From Micromonospora sp. HNM0581 (GTDB lineage Bacteria; Actinomycetota; Actinomycetes; Mycobacteriales; Micromonosporaceae): 64,000 bases of DNA. The notes under the pieces are model-generated. The model was not told where the DNA came from. It saw only the letters and a list, made by a program, of their open reading frames with translations, and ran no database searches. The position numbers were made by a program, and so were the translations under genes. How positions within the stretch are numbered: the first letter of the stretch is position 1; each line of letters begins with the position of its first letter. The stretch lies in the NCBI RefSeq assembly GCF_012726175.1, contig NZ_JAASAD010000002.1, positions 372,001 through 436,000 on the forward strand. The letters run 5' to 3'. Of the stretch, positions 29,578 through 38,073 are shown piece by piece.

Positions 29578-30195
29578 ATGGCGGCACAGGTCAAGGTGGC
29601 GGTGATCTACTACAGCGCGACCGGCATCACCTACCAGATGGCGCGGGCGACCTGCGAGGCCGCCGCAGAGGCAGGAGCGGAGGTGCGGCTACGCAAGGTA
29701 CGCGAGCTGGCACCGGACGAGGCGATTCGTTCCAACTCGGGATGGCAGGCGCACCGGCTCGAAACCCAGGATGTCGAGGAAGCAGAACCAGACGATCTGA
29801 CCTGGGCCGATGTAGTGATCTTCGGGTCGCCGACCCGCTACGGGCTGATCGCCGCCCAGCTCAAACAGTTCATCGACACCACCGGTCCGTTGTGGGCCCA
29901 GGGCGCACTTGCCGACAAGGTCTACTCGGCTTTCACCTCCACCGCCACCGAGCACGGCGGGCAGGAGTCGACCCTGCTGTCGTTGTTCCACGTCTTCTAT
30001 CACTGGGGCGGGGTCGTGGTCACTCCCGGATACACCGACCCGAGCCAGTTCACCGCCGGCAACCCGTACGGTGCCTCGCACACCAGCAACAACGGTGAGA
30101 CCCCGCCCGACGAGGTCGCGTTGAGGGCGACCGCGCTGACCGCCAAGCGGGCGGTGCGTGTCGGCGCGGCGCTCAAGCAGGGACTGGCGGCCTGA
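29578..30195 (+). CDS. wrbA: NAD(P)H:quinone oxidoreductase, WrbA type
   Basis: 205-residue flavodoxin-fold protein. The FMN phosphate loop is YYSATGITYQMA (residues 12-23, family: YSxTGxT/H). WADVVIFGSPTRYGLIAAQLKQFIDTTGPLW and AFTSTATEHGGQESTLLSLFHVFYHWGGVVV are hallmarks of the WrbA group, which reduces quinones by two electrons and protects from redox cycling. Start ATG 29578 follows AAGGAAGGACG. The gene ends at a 19-bp terminator. The upstream perfect repeat suggests control by a redox or quinone-sensing repressor not encoded here. Confidence 0.88.
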   Translation: MAAQVKVAVIYYSATGITYQMARATCEAAAEAGAEVRLRKVRELAPDEAIRSNSGWQAHRLETQDVEEAEPDDLTWADVVIFGSPTRYGLIAAQLKQFIDTTGPLWAQGALADKVYSAFTSTATEHGGQESTLLSLFHVFYHWGGVVVTPGYTDPSQFTAGNPYGASHTSNNGETPPDEVALRATALTAKRAVRVGAALKQGLAA

Positions 30196-30212
30196 GTGGT
30201 TCGGCCACACAG

Positions 30213-30260
30213 GACCGGCGGTCCGGGCGGGGGCTCTCAGACCCGCCCGGACCGCCGGTC
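30213..30260. terminator. 19-bp bidirectional terminator
   Basis: GACCGGCGGTCCGGGCGGG and its exact reverse complement, separated by a 10-base loop, between the convergent wrbA and trpEG genes. It is the strongest hairpin in the window. Confidence 0.75.
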
Positions 30261-30290
30261 GTACACAGCGCTACCCCGGGATCGGACCGG

Positions 30291-32201
30291 CTATGCCTGC
30301 GGAACCGGAGACAACTCACCGGCTGGCGTCGGCAGCAGGTCCCGCAACAGGTCGGTCAGGACCGTCACCCCGTCCGGGCTGAGCACCGACTCGGGATGGA
30401 ACTGCACCCCGGCGTAGCGACGGCCACGCAGGGCGTGCACCGCACCGTCGGTTTCGTCGCGGGCCAGCTCCACCGGCCCGTACGGGCCGTCGAGCTGGTC
30501 AGTGGTGGCACGGGCGGTGAAGGTGGCGTAGAAGCCGACCCGACGGGGTGTACCGAAGAGCGTGACCGTGCGTTGCAGCCCCTGGTAGGGCGCGTCACGA
30601 CGGTGCACGGGCAACCCGAGCAGACCGGCGAGGAGCTGATGGCCGAGACACACGGCGAGCGTCGGGTGCCCGGCGTCGAGCAGTTCCGTGAGCAGGGCGC
30701 GCAGTCTGATCATCTTCTCCGCGCCGCCAGTCGGATCACCCGGTCCCGGGCCGACCACCACCAGGTCGTACGCCTGGACCGGCTGCTCGTCCTGCCACCG
30801 CCGGACGGTCACCGAGAACCCGAGGGCGCCGAGCTGGTGGGCGAGCATCCCGGTGAAGGTGTCCTCCCCGTCGACGATGACGGCGCGACGGCCGGTGAAC
30901 GCGGGCAGCGCCAGGGCACCCGGCGGCCGCTGCTCAAGCCAGAACCGGGCCAACGAGGCGTTGCGGGCGGCCAGAGCGGCGCGTACCTGCGGATCGTCGG
31001 CCAGCCGGTGCGACGAGTGTGGCCCGGCTGGCGCCTGCGGGCCTAGACCGAGGGCGGCCAGGACACCGGCCGCCTTGGCGTGGGTCTCCGCGACCTCGGC
31101 GGCGGGAGTGGAGTGGCGGACCAGGGTCGCGCCGACCGCGACCCGCAACTCGCCGGTGGGGGAGATCTCGGCGGTACGGATCAGGATGGGTGCGTCGAGG
31201 GTCTGCCGTCCCGCCTCGTCGTGACCGAGCAGGGCCAGCACCCCGGAGTAGTAGCGGCGTCCGGTGCGTTCGTACCGGGCGATCACCCGACAGGCGTTCT
31301 CCATCGGACTGCCGGTCACCGTCGGCGCGAACATGGTCTCCCGCAGCACTTCACGGACGTCCTTGGAACTCCGTCCGGCCAGGAGATACTCCGTGTGCGC
31401 CAGGTGTGACATCTCCTTCAGGTACGGCCCGACCACCTGGCCACCACCGTCGGCGACGGTGGCCATCATCTTCAACTCCTCGTCGAGGACCATGTACAGT
31501 TCCTCGGTCTCCTTGGGATCGGCGAGGAAACGCAGCAACGCGGCGCGGTCCGCGGCGGCGCCGGTGTGCCGGAAGGTGCCGCTTATCGGGTTCATCATCA
31601 CCAGACCGCCGTCGACGCTGACGTGCCGCTCCGGGCTGGCGCCGACGAGGGTGCGGGTGCCGGTGTGCACCACGAACGTCCAGTACGCCCCGCGTTCCCG
31701 TATCAGCAGTGCACGCAGCGCGGCCAGCGCGGCGGTCAGCGGGGCACCCTGGATCCGGGCACGCAGGGTGCGGTGGATGACGAAGTTGGCACCTTCGCCA
31801 TGGCCGATCTCCTCGGTCAGCACCCGGGCAACGATCGCGGCGTACTCGTCGTCGCTGATGTCGAAGGCGACGTCGGCGGTGCGTACCGAGGTGGTTGGCA
31901 GGGCCTCCAGCGTATCGGCCAGCGGTAGCCGGTGGTGGCCGTCGATGCGGAGGCATTCCAGTGGTGTGCCGTCGTCGATGCAGGCGAAGCCGCGCTCGGT
32001 GACCTGCCGGTACGGCACCAGGGCCAGGGTCGCTGGACCGGTGGGTGCGGCGGGCAGGGGGACGTCGGCGAGCCGGTCCGCTGTCGTGACGGTGCCGGTG
32101 AACAGGTCGACATGTTCGGCGCCGTCCTGGCGTAACAGGACGAACGGCCCGGGGTCGAGGCCGGCGGTGAGCGTGTCGAGCAGGTCGGTGAGCTGGTGCA
32201 T
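30291..32201 (-). CDS. trpEG: Fused anthranilate synthase TrpE-TrpG (PhzE-like)
   Basis: 636-residue fusion. Residues 1-400 are the chorismate-binding TrpE/PhzE part, with MNPISGTFRHTG, EELKMMATVADGGGQVVGPYL, HTEYLLAGRSS and APTVTGSPMENACRVIARYE. Residues 435-630 are a class I glutamine amidotransferase with VVVGPGPGDPTGG, the catalytic Cys in LAVCLGHQLLAGLLG (about 517) and the His-Glu in QFHPES (about 603). PhzE of phenazine pathways has this same order, but no other phz or secondary-metabolite gene is near, and a Trp-rich leader peptide with attenuator hairpins precedes it, so tryptophan synthesis (chorismate plus glutamine to anthranilate) is favoured. ATG/start at 32201 follows GAGGAGAC. 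Confidence 0.8.
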   Translation of the reverse strand: MHQLTDLLDTLTAGLDPGPFVLLRQDGAEHVDLFTGTVTTADRLADVPLPAAPTGPATLALVPYRQVTERGFACIDDGTPLECLRIDGHHRLPLADTLEALPTTSVRTADVAFDISDDEYAAIVARVLTEEIGHGEGANFVIHRTLRARIQGAPLTAALAALRALLIRERGAYWTFVVHTGTRTLVGASPERHVSVDGGLVMMNPISGTFRHTGAAADRAALLRFLADPKETEELYMVLDEELKMMATVADGGGQVVGPYLKEMSHLAHTEYLLAGRSSKDVREVLRETMFAPTVTGSPMENACRVIARYERTGRRYYSGVLALLGHDEAGRQTLDAPILIRTAEISPTGELRVAVGATLVRHSTPAAEVAETHAKAAGVLAALGLGPQAPAGPHSSHRLADDPQVRAALAARNASLARFWLEQRPPGALALPAFTGRRAVIVDGEDTFTGMLAHQLGALGFSVTVRRWQDEQPVQAYDLVVVGPGPGDPTGGAEKMIRLRALLTELLDAGHPTLAVCLGHQLLAGLLGLPVHRRDAPYQGLQRTVTLFGTPRRVGFYATFTARATTDQLDGPYGPVELARDETDGAVHALRGRRYAGVQFHPESVLSPDGVTVLTDLLRDLLPTPAGELSPVPQA

Positions 32202-32258
32202 CGGTCTCCTCGGGCCGGGTGACCGCCGTCGGGGGCGGCCCGGGCACCGGGTGACCGT

Positions 32259-32280
32259 CGGCCGCCTGTACGGGCGGCCG
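32259..32280 (-). terminator. Candidate trp attenuator hairpin
   Basis: On the minus strand CGGCCGCC, loop CGTACA, GGCGGCCG: a perfect 8-bp stem between the leader peptide stop and the trpEG start. Another hairpin (CCGCCG-ACC-CGGCGG, 32310-32324) begins just after the tandem Trp codons and shares complementary CGG/CCG tracts, so alternative pairing of the attenuation kind is possible. Confidence 0.5.
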
Positions 32281-32292
32281 CGTGGGATGAAG

Positions 32293-32352
32293 CTACGCGC
32301 GGAGGTGGGCCGCCGGGTCGGCGGGCCACCAGCAGGTCAGACGCGCGAGCAT
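32293..32352 (-). CDS. trpL: trp leader peptide with tandem Trp codons
   Basis: A 19-codon frame translating to MLARLTCWWPADPAAHLRA and a TAG stop, 91 bases before the trpEG start. The TGG-TGG pair is at 32326-32331. Leader peptides with two or three Trp codons precede trp genes in actinomycetes; ribosome stalling on them when charged tRNA-Trp is scarce would change the following RNA fold and let trpEG be transcribed. It is too short for normal gene calling. Confidence 0.7.
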   Translation of the reverse strand: MLARLTCWWPADPAAHLRA

Positions 32353-32480
32353 GCGAACACTCTACGCGTCGGTCGGTCGGTTCGGAAGCTGATCGGCGTA
32401 GCGGGTGCGCGCGAGTCGAACGGCGTACCCGGTGCGCGGCAGCGTGGTGGCGGGGCGATCACCGGGTACGTTGACCCGCG

Positions 32481-33863
32481 ATGAAGACTCTCGCTCTGGA
32501 TCTGGGCACCTCGTCGGTGCGTGGGCTCGTACTGGACGACGCCCTGGCGTTGCCGGTGGCTCTGGCCCGCCGCCGTATCGAGGTCACCGCCGACGACGAG
32601 GGAGCCGGCACCCTCGATGCCCGCCACTACCTGGCCTGCCTGATCGAGTGCCTGGACGAGTTGCACGGGCAGGGTCGACTGGACGGTGTCGAACTGGTGG
32701 CAGTCAGCGGCCAGTGGCACTCGGTGGTGGCACTGGGTGCCGACGACGAGCCGCTCGGACCGGTGCTCACCTGGCTGGACACCCGGCCCGAGCCTTCGGC
32801 CGCAACGGTCGGACCGGCGGACCCGGCGGCCTTCCACCAGCGCACCGGCACCTGGTGGCACCGCTGCTACTGGTCGGTGCGACTGCCCTGGCTGCGGGCC
32901 CGTGCCGGCGGCCGGGTGTCCCGGTTCACCGGACTTGTCGAGTATGTGCTCGGTCAACTGCTCGCCGAAGTGCCGATGTCGATGTCGCAGGCGTCCGGTA
33001 CGGGCCTGCTGGACCTGCACACCCTGCACTGGGATCCGGAAGCCATCGCCCTGGCCGGCAGCGACGGCACCGACCTGCCCGAACTCGCCCCGCGCGACTG
33101 GCACGGCGGACTACGCGTCGAGTACGGCAGGCGGTGGCCTGCCCTGGCCGGGGCCCGGTGGGCGCCACCGCTGGGCGACGGTGCCGCCTCCAACGTCGGC
33201 TCCGGCTGTGTCGATCCGACCCGGGCGGCGGTGACCGTGGGTACGTCCTCGGCGGTGCGGCTGATGCAGCGGATGTCGACGCCCGCCGAGTCGACGGTCC
33301 TGCCGCACCGGCTGTGGCGCTACCGCGTCGACCACGACCACGTGGTGACCGGGGTCGCGTACTCCTCCGGGGGAAACCTCTTCGCCTGGGCCAACCGGGA
33401 GTTGCGGTTGCCGACCGGCCGGGCGTTGGAGGAGGCGCTGGCGCTGCTGCCGCCCGACGGCGGCCGGCCCGCCGGAGTGCGTTTCGGCGGTGACCGGCCA
33501 CCGGGAGTTCGCCCAGCTGGCCTTGGTGAGCTGCGAGGACTGGGCTTCGGCACCACCGCGGTGGAGATGCTCGCCGGACTCATGTACGGAGTGTGCGAGC
33601 AGATCGTCGACGACCTGGTGGTGCTGGAGTCCACCGTGGGCAGGCCGGTGGAGGTGGTCCTCGGTGGCGGTGCGACAGCGGCCTCGACCTGGTGGCGGCA
33701 GGCGTTCGCGGCGGTGCTGGCCCCCCGACCGGTCCGCTTCGCGCGACACCCGGAGATCGGTGCCACGGGCGCGGCGCTGGTGGCCACCGGTCGGATCGCC
33801 GATGCCGCGGCGGTGGCCGACATCGGCCGGACGGATGATCAAGACCAGGCGACTTCGGCATAG
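32481..33863 (+). CDS. FGGY-family carbohydrate kinase (gluconokinase-like)
   Basis: 460 residues with the sugar-kinase actin fold. Phosphate-1 motif LALDLGTSSVRGLVLD at the N-terminus; substrate region GQWHSVVALGADDEPLGPVLTWLDTR with the WxDxR that binds sugar; C-terminal phosphate-2 motif VTVGTSSAVRLM and adenosine motif VVLGGGATAASTWWRQAFA. This resembles the gluconokinase branch, but xylulose- or glycerol-like substrates cannot be excluded. TACGTT (32467-32472) lies 8 bases before ATG 32481 and there is no ribosome site, so the mRNA is probably leaderless. It is divergent from the trp leader. Confidence 0.78.
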   Translation: MKTLALDLGTSSVRGLVLDDALALPVALARRRIEVTADDEGAGTLDARHYLACLIECLDELHGQGRLDGVELVAVSGQWHSVVALGADDEPLGPVLTWLDTRPEPSAATVGPADPAAFHQRTGTWWHRCYWSVRLPWLRARAGGRVSRFTGLVEYVLGQLLAEVPMSMSQASGTGLLDLHTLHWDPEAIALAGSDGTDLPELAPRDWHGGLRVEYGRRWPALAGARWAPPLGDGAASNVGSGCVDPTRAAVTVGTSSAVRLMQRMSTPAESTVLPHRLWRYRVDHDHVVTGVAYSSGGNLFAWANRELRLPTGRALEEALALLPPDGGRPAGVRFGGDRPPGVRPAGLGELRGLGFGTTAVEMLAGLMYGVCEQIVDDLVVLESTVGRPVEVVLGGGATAASTWWRQAFAAVLAPRPVRFARHPEIGATGAALVATGRIADAAAVADIGRTDDQDQATSA

Positions 33864-33911
33864 GCTGGCGGCCAGCGGTACCCTTCCTGAACCCTTCATC
33901 AGGGCAGGGCG

Positions 33912-33939
33912 TTGACACTGCTCTCGGGCCTGGTTGGAT
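33912..33939 (+). promoter_or_regulatory. Promoter candidate for the conservon-like genes
   Basis: TTGACA (33912-33917) and TTGGAT (33934-33939) with a 16-base spacer, about 48 bases before the kinase start. It fits a housekeeping sigma promoter. Confidence 0.45.
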
Positions 33940-33987
33940 GGACGGCGCTCCCCGGGACCACGGCGGACGCGTGGGGGAGGAGGAGCG

Positions 33988-36495
33988 GTGGGTGTAGGAC
34001 CGGAGCAGGCGCACGGGGTGTCGCAGCACCGCCGGCGTCGGTTCGACGTCCGGGTGGTACCCCACCGGCGACGCTCTGCCCTGCGCCTGCAGGACTGGCG
34101 GATGCGGACCAAACTGGCCACGGTTCTCGTCATCCCGTCGGTCGCGTTCCTGGTGCTGGCGGGGGTGCAGACGCAGAGTCTGGTGAGCCGGGCAAGCGTC
34201 CTGGGTGACTTCGCCGCCCAGGTCGGCATCGGACGCGAGATCACCGCGCTGACCCACCGGCTGCAGGTGGAGCGCGACCGTACGGCCGGTGAACTGCCCG
34301 CGCTGCGGGACGCCGCCGACGAGGAGGCCAGTGAGAAGCAGCTGGCCGTGTTGCAGCCCTACCGTGACGCCGCCGACCAGGCGGCGGCGCAGCTACGCGT
34401 GGCGGCCGAGCCGTTGGCTGAGGCGGACGCCTCGTGGCGTGACGTCTACGTGGTGGCCTCCCAGGCATACCAGCAGGTCGGCTACATTCGGGACACGATG
34501 ACCACGGTGCTGCTCAGCGACGACACCATCATCGGCAATTACCACCGGGCGATCGACGCGTTGCTGAATCTGCTCGCCCAACCGACGCCGGGCGCCGACC
34601 GGCCGGAGCTGGCCGACGCAGTGCTGCGGTACGTGCAGTTCGCCAGGGCCAAGGAACTCTCGTCGCGGGTCCGGGCGGAGCTGTACGCGGCGGCCCGGGC
34701 CGGCAGCTACGACTCTGAGGACTCTGCCCAGGTGCCCGACCTGCGGGCGCGGCAGTTGACCGCCCTCGGTGCGTTCCGGATCGCGGCGACGAACGTCCAG
34801 GTGAGCCGCTACGACGAGATGAGCCTGGACCCGGCCTTCGTCACCGCTTCCCGCCTGGAGGAGCAGGCCCTGTCGCAGGGCACGTCCGGTTCGGCGGTGC
34901 TTGACGCGGAGCAGTGGTGGGCGGCCAGTGAGGCCCGCCACGAGCTGTTGCAGCGCTTCGAGGCGGAGGTGCTGTCGGCGTCGGCACAGCAGGCCGACGA
35001 CGCGAGCGGCACGCAGTTGCGACAGACGCTGCTCGTCGTCGGTGTGATCATCACGGTCCTGTTGGTGGCTGTGCTGATCTCGGTGCTGATCGGCCGGTCG
35101 TTGGCCCGGTCGATCCGGCTGCTGCGTTCCCAGGCGTTGCGGATCGCCCAGATCGAGTTGCCCGAGGCCCTTGCCCGGTTGCGGTCGGTTTCCGGTGGCG
35201 TGCCGCCGATCGATGTCTCGCCGGCGGTCGTACGGTCGCTCGACGAGATCGGCGAGCTGGCCGAGGCGTTCGTCGCGGTGCACCGCAGCGCGGTCGGGGT
35301 GGCGGTCGAGCAGGCGAACATGCGCCGCAACGTCAACGCGATGTTCGTCAACCTTGCCCGACGCAGCCAGGTACTCGTGGAGCGGCAGCTGGAGCTGCTC
35401 GACGACCTGGAACGCGAGGAGGGCGACCCCGAGCAGTTGGAGAATCTGTTCAAGCTCGATCACCTCGCCGCCCGGATGCGTCGTAACGACGAGAGCCTGC
35501 TCGTGTTGGCCGGTACCGAGTCGACCCGCCGGTGGAACCGGCCGATCAGGCTCAGTGCGGTGCTGCTGGCGGCCAGCGCCGAGATCGAGCAGTACCAGCG
35601 GGTGCGGCACGAGGCGGTGGCCGACCTGCACGTGGTCGGGCACGCGGTGGGTGAGCTGGTGCACCTGCTGGCCGAGTTGCTGGAGAACGCGACCGCCTTC
35701 TCCCGTCCGGACACCATCGTGCAGGTGATGGCCCGGATGGAGGGGCCCGGGGCGGTCGTCGAGATCGCCGACCAGGGTCTCGGGATGAGTGCGACGGCGC
35801 TGTCCGAAGCCAACGCGGTACTGGCCACGCCACCGGCGGCGGACGTGGCGACGGTCGAGCGGATGGGTCTCTTCGTGGTCGGCCACCTCGCCGCCCGGCA
35901 CGGCATCGAGGTGCGGCTCCACGGCGGTGCCGGTGGACTGGTGGCCCGGGTACGGCTGCCGCGTCCGCTGCTCGCCGCGGCACCGCCACCGAGCCTGGAC
36001 CCGGTGCCATCGCCGCGCGGGCTGCCCGTCGCGACGCCTGGCCCCGTCGACCCGGGGCCGGCGGAACTGCCGGTGGCCGGCCGGCGTCCGACCACCGTGC
36101 CCCGCCAGGCACACACGGTGCCGGTACGGGCCGAGGACGTACTCGCCTCCGCGGTGCCGAAGGCGAGTGGCGGTGGTGGTTGGTGGTCGAGGGAGGGCCC
36201 CTCGTCGGTGGTGTCTGCCGCCGGTGCCGGCGCACCGGCACCGCCGGCCGTCCCGGTGACCGCCGGTACGAACGAACGGGGCCTGCCGATGCGGGTGCCG
36301 ATGGCGCAGCTCAACGCGGTGCGTCAGCCGGCCCGTCCGGAGCAGCAGCCGGCGACCCGCGACGATCCGGACCCGGACGCCGTCGGCGGGATGTTGTCCA
36401 AGTTGTACAGCGGTGTACGGCGGGCGGAGGCTGAGGAGACCACCGAGTTTCCCGTGCCACCGCTCGGGGCGTGGAGCGAAGGAGGACGGAAGTGA
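33988..36495 (+). CDS. Conservon-type sensor kinase (CvnA-like)
   Basis: 835-residue membrane protein. Two membrane helices (about residues 48-67 and 347-370) enclose an extracellular nitrate/nitrite-sensing-type helical domain ([20 protein letters not shown]...). HAMP follows, then a histidine-kinase-like dimerisation region ([32 protein letters not shown]) without an obvious phospho-His H-box, and an ATPase domain ([29 protein letters not shown]). The C-terminal 170 residues are Pro/Ala-rich and disordered. This is the architecture of CvnA proteins, first genes of cvnABCD operons. GTG 33988 follows GGGGGAGGAGGAGC. The next gene overlaps its stop codon; no cvnC or cvnD follows. Confidence 0.78.
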   Translation: MGVGPEQAHGVSQHRRRRFDVRVVPHRRRSALRLQDWRMRTKLATVLVIPSVAFLVLAGVQTQSLVSRASVLGDFAAQVGIGREITALTHRLQVERDRTAGELPALRDAADEEASEKQLAVLQPYRDAADQAAAQLRVAAEPLAEADASWRDVYVVASQAYQQVGYIRDTMTTVLLSDDTIIGNYHRAIDALLNLLAQPTPGADRPELADAVLRYVQFARAKELSSRVRAELYAAARAGSYDSEDSAQVPDLRARQLTALGAFRIAATNVQVSRYDEMSLDPAFVTASRLEEQALSQGTSGSAVLDAEQWWAASEARHELLQRFEAEVLSASAQQADDASGTQLRQTLLVVGVIITVLLVAVLISVLIGRSLARSIRLLRSQALRIAQIELPEALARLRSVSGGVPPIDVSPAVVRSLDEIGELAEAFVAVHRSAVGVAVEQANMRRNVNAMFVNLARRSQVLVERQLELLDDLEREEGDPEQLENLFKLDHLAARMRRNDESLLVLAGTESTRRWNRPIRLSAVLLAASAEIEQYQRVRHEAVADLHVVGHAVGELVHLLAELLENATAFSRPDTIVQVMARMEGPGAVVEIADQGLGMSATALSEANAVLATPPAADVATVERMGLFVVGHLAARHGIEVRLHGGAGGLVARVRLPRPLLAAAPPPSLDPVPSPRGLPVATPGPVDPGPAELPVAGRRPTTVPRQAHTVPVRAEDVLASAVPKASGGGGWWSREGPSSVVSAAGAGAPAPPAVPVTAGTNERGLPMRVPMAQLNAVRQPARPEQQPATRDDPDPDAVGGMLSKLYSGVRRAEAEETTEFPVPPLGAWSEGGRK

Positions 36496-36914
36496 CGACG
36501 TTGTCGCAGGAGGCTCGCGACCTGAGCTGGCTGGTCAGCGGGTTCGCGGAGCGGGTGCCCGGGGTGGCGCACGCGGTGGTGGTCTCCTCCGACGGGCTGT
36601 TGGTCGCGATATCCGACCATCTGCCGAGGGACCACGCCGACAAGCTCGCCGCGGTGACGTCGGGGCTGATGAGCATCACCGCCGGTGCCGCCCAGATGTT
36701 CGACGGGGACGTCGTCAAGCAGACCGTGGTGGAGATGGGCCGGGGCTACTTCCTGGTGATGCAGGTACGCGACGGCTCGATCCTGGCCACTCTGGCGGCG
36801 GCCGACGCCGACATCGGCGTGGTGGGCTACGAGATGGCCCGGCTGGCCAAACAGGCCGGCGAGATGCTGACCCCGGCCCTGCGCGCCGAACTTCAGCAGG
36901 CGCTGCCCCGCTGA
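36492..36914 (+). CDS. Roadblock/LC7 protein (CvnB-like)
   Basis: 140-residue Roadblock/LC7 domain protein: [36 protein letters not shown], then the central strand [23 protein letters not shown] and [18 protein letters not shown]. In conservons, CvnB binds the small GTPase CvnD and regulates it. GTG 36492 overlaps the kinase stop (GTGA) after GGAGGACG. Normally cvnC (DUF742) and cvnD (GTPase) follow; here a reverse methyltransferase gene does instead. Confidence 0.82.
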   Translation: MTTLSQEARDLSWLVSGFAERVPGVAHAVVVSSDGLLVAISDHLPRDHADKLAAVTSGLMSITAGAAQMFDGDVVKQTVVEMGRGYFLVMQVRDGSILATLAAADADIGVVGYEMARLAKQAGEMLTPALRAELQQALPR

Positions 36915-36942
36915 GGTGCCTTGCCGGCCGAACCGCCGGTCC

Positions 36943-37566
36943 TCACCGTGGGGTGCGCGACGCGTTCACTCGGGCGTAGGGCGTCACCGGATACCAGCCG
37001 GCGCGGACCGGCGTCCTGGTGATGCCGCCCTGCGTGAAGGCGGCCCGGGAACGCAGCGCGATGAGCGCCCGGTCGAGCGGGGCAAACCGGAAGTCGTAGA
37101 GCATGAGCTGGCCGCCGGGACGGAGCACCCGGGCCAGCTCGGTGGCGGCTGCGTCAAGGTCGGGCCAGTGATGCAGGCTCAGCGTCGAGACGACCACGTC
37201 GACGCTGCCGTCGGGATGGGGCAGGTCTGCCACGTCGGCGATCTGGAACCGTACGCGGTGGCCCAGCGAGCGGCACGATGCCGCCTGCTCGGCTACCTCG
37301 ATCATGTACGGGGACGGATCGACGCCGGTCAGGGCGAGGTCGGGGCGGCGGTCGGCGAGTTCGTGCAGCAGCCGCCCCGGGCCGGTGCCGACGTCCAGGA
37401 CCGTCGCCGACTCCGGTGCGATCGCCGCGACATCGGCGGCGACCTTCCGGTAGAGGCTGCGTAGCACCCGGCGTGACATCCGGTCGTAGGAGACGCTGCG
37501 GCGCCGGTCGAAGCCGGCGTGGTGGGAGGGGTGAACGACGGCGTGCAGCCGTTTGGCGATCGACAT
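36943..37566 (-). CDS. Class I SAM-dependent methyltransferase
   Basis: 207 residues. SAM-binding motif I is TVLDVGTGPGRLLHELADRR, motif II LTGVDPSPYMIEVAEQAA, post-I acidic VRFQIADVADLPHPDGSVDVVVSTLSLHHW, followed by ELARVLRPGGQLMLYDFRF: a Methyltransf_11 type acting on a small molecule. ATG 37566 follows GCAGGAG. It is divergent from a MerR regulator with only 69 bases between, a setting in which MerR proteins often control the neighbouring gene. Confidence 0.8.
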   Translation of the reverse strand: MSIAKRLHAVVHPSHHAGFDRRRSVSYDRMSRRVLRSLYRKVAADVAAIAPESATVLDVGTGPGRLLHELADRRPDLALTGVDPSPYMIEVAEQAASCRSLGHRVRFQIADVADLPHPDGSVDVVVSTLSLHHWPDLDAAATELARVLRPGGQLMLYDFRFAPLDRALIALRSRAAFTQGGITRTPVRAGWYPVTPYARVNASRTPR

Positions 37567-37624
37567 GATTTTCTCCTGCGGCACGTTCGACCCGGACACT
37601 TGACAACACGGGCAACGGTGCACG

Positions 37625-37640
37625 TTCATGTCGACATGAA
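37625..37640. promoter_or_regulatory. Perfect 16-bp palindrome at the MerR start codon
   Basis: TTCATGTCGACATGAA spans the ATG of the MerR gene (37636-37638). A TTGACA at 37600-37605 stands 19 bases before it, the long spacer typical of MerR-controlled promoters. It is a good candidate for autoregulation and for control of the divergent methyltransferase. Confidence 0.5.
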
Positions 37641-38073
37641 GTCAAGCCGGGGAATGGTCATCGGTGAGGTGGCGGCGATGTACGGACTGGCCCCGCACGT
37701 GTTGCGGCACTGGGAGCAGATGGGGCTGCTGACGCCGGCCAGGGCCGCTGGTGGCCGGCGGGTGTACGGTCCGGCCGACGTGACCCGGATCGCACTGGTC
37801 CTGCTCGCCAAGGATGCGGGGCTGACCCTGGACCAGGCCCGCCACCTGTTTGCCGAGGTGGCCGACAAGCGGGCGAGGTCGGCCCTGTACCGGCGACACG
37901 GTCACCTGCTGCGCAGCCGGATCGCCGCAGCACAGGAGTCGTTGGCCATCGTCGAGCACGCGGCAGCGTGCGACGCCGAGGACATCACTGTCTGTCCCCG
38001 GTTGCGGGAGAAGGTGGCCGCCCGCCTGCCGGCTGGGCTGCGACACGACGCTGCGGCGTGGCCGACGCTCTAG
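37636..38073 (+). CDS. MerR-family regulator
   Basis: 145 residues. Winged helix-turn-helix VIGEVAAMYGLAPHVLRHWEQMGLLTPARAAGGRRVYGPADVTRIALVLLAKDAGLTL is a full MerR signature. A coiled dimerisation helix follows (RSALYRRHGHLLRSRIAAAQESL); AACDAEDITVC near the end has two Cys residues. ATG 37636 is the first codon compatible with the family, as MKSSRGMVIGEVAAMYG; the longer upstream frame reads through the methyltransferase promoter. Its stop codon overlaps the stop of the convergent MFS gene (38070-38073), which may be its efflux target. Confidence 0.82.
   Translation: MKSSRGMVIGEVAAMYGLAPHVLRHWEQMGLLTPARAAGGRRVYGPADVTRIALVLLAKDAGLTLDQARHLFAEVADKRARSALYRRHGHLLRSRIAAAQESLAIVEHAAACDAEDITVCPRLREKVAARLPAGLRHDAAAWPTL

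Noticed and set aside
30291..32201. Phenazine biosynthesis gene phzE
   Set aside because: No phz or other secondary-metabolism genes nearby, and a Trp leader peptide precedes it.
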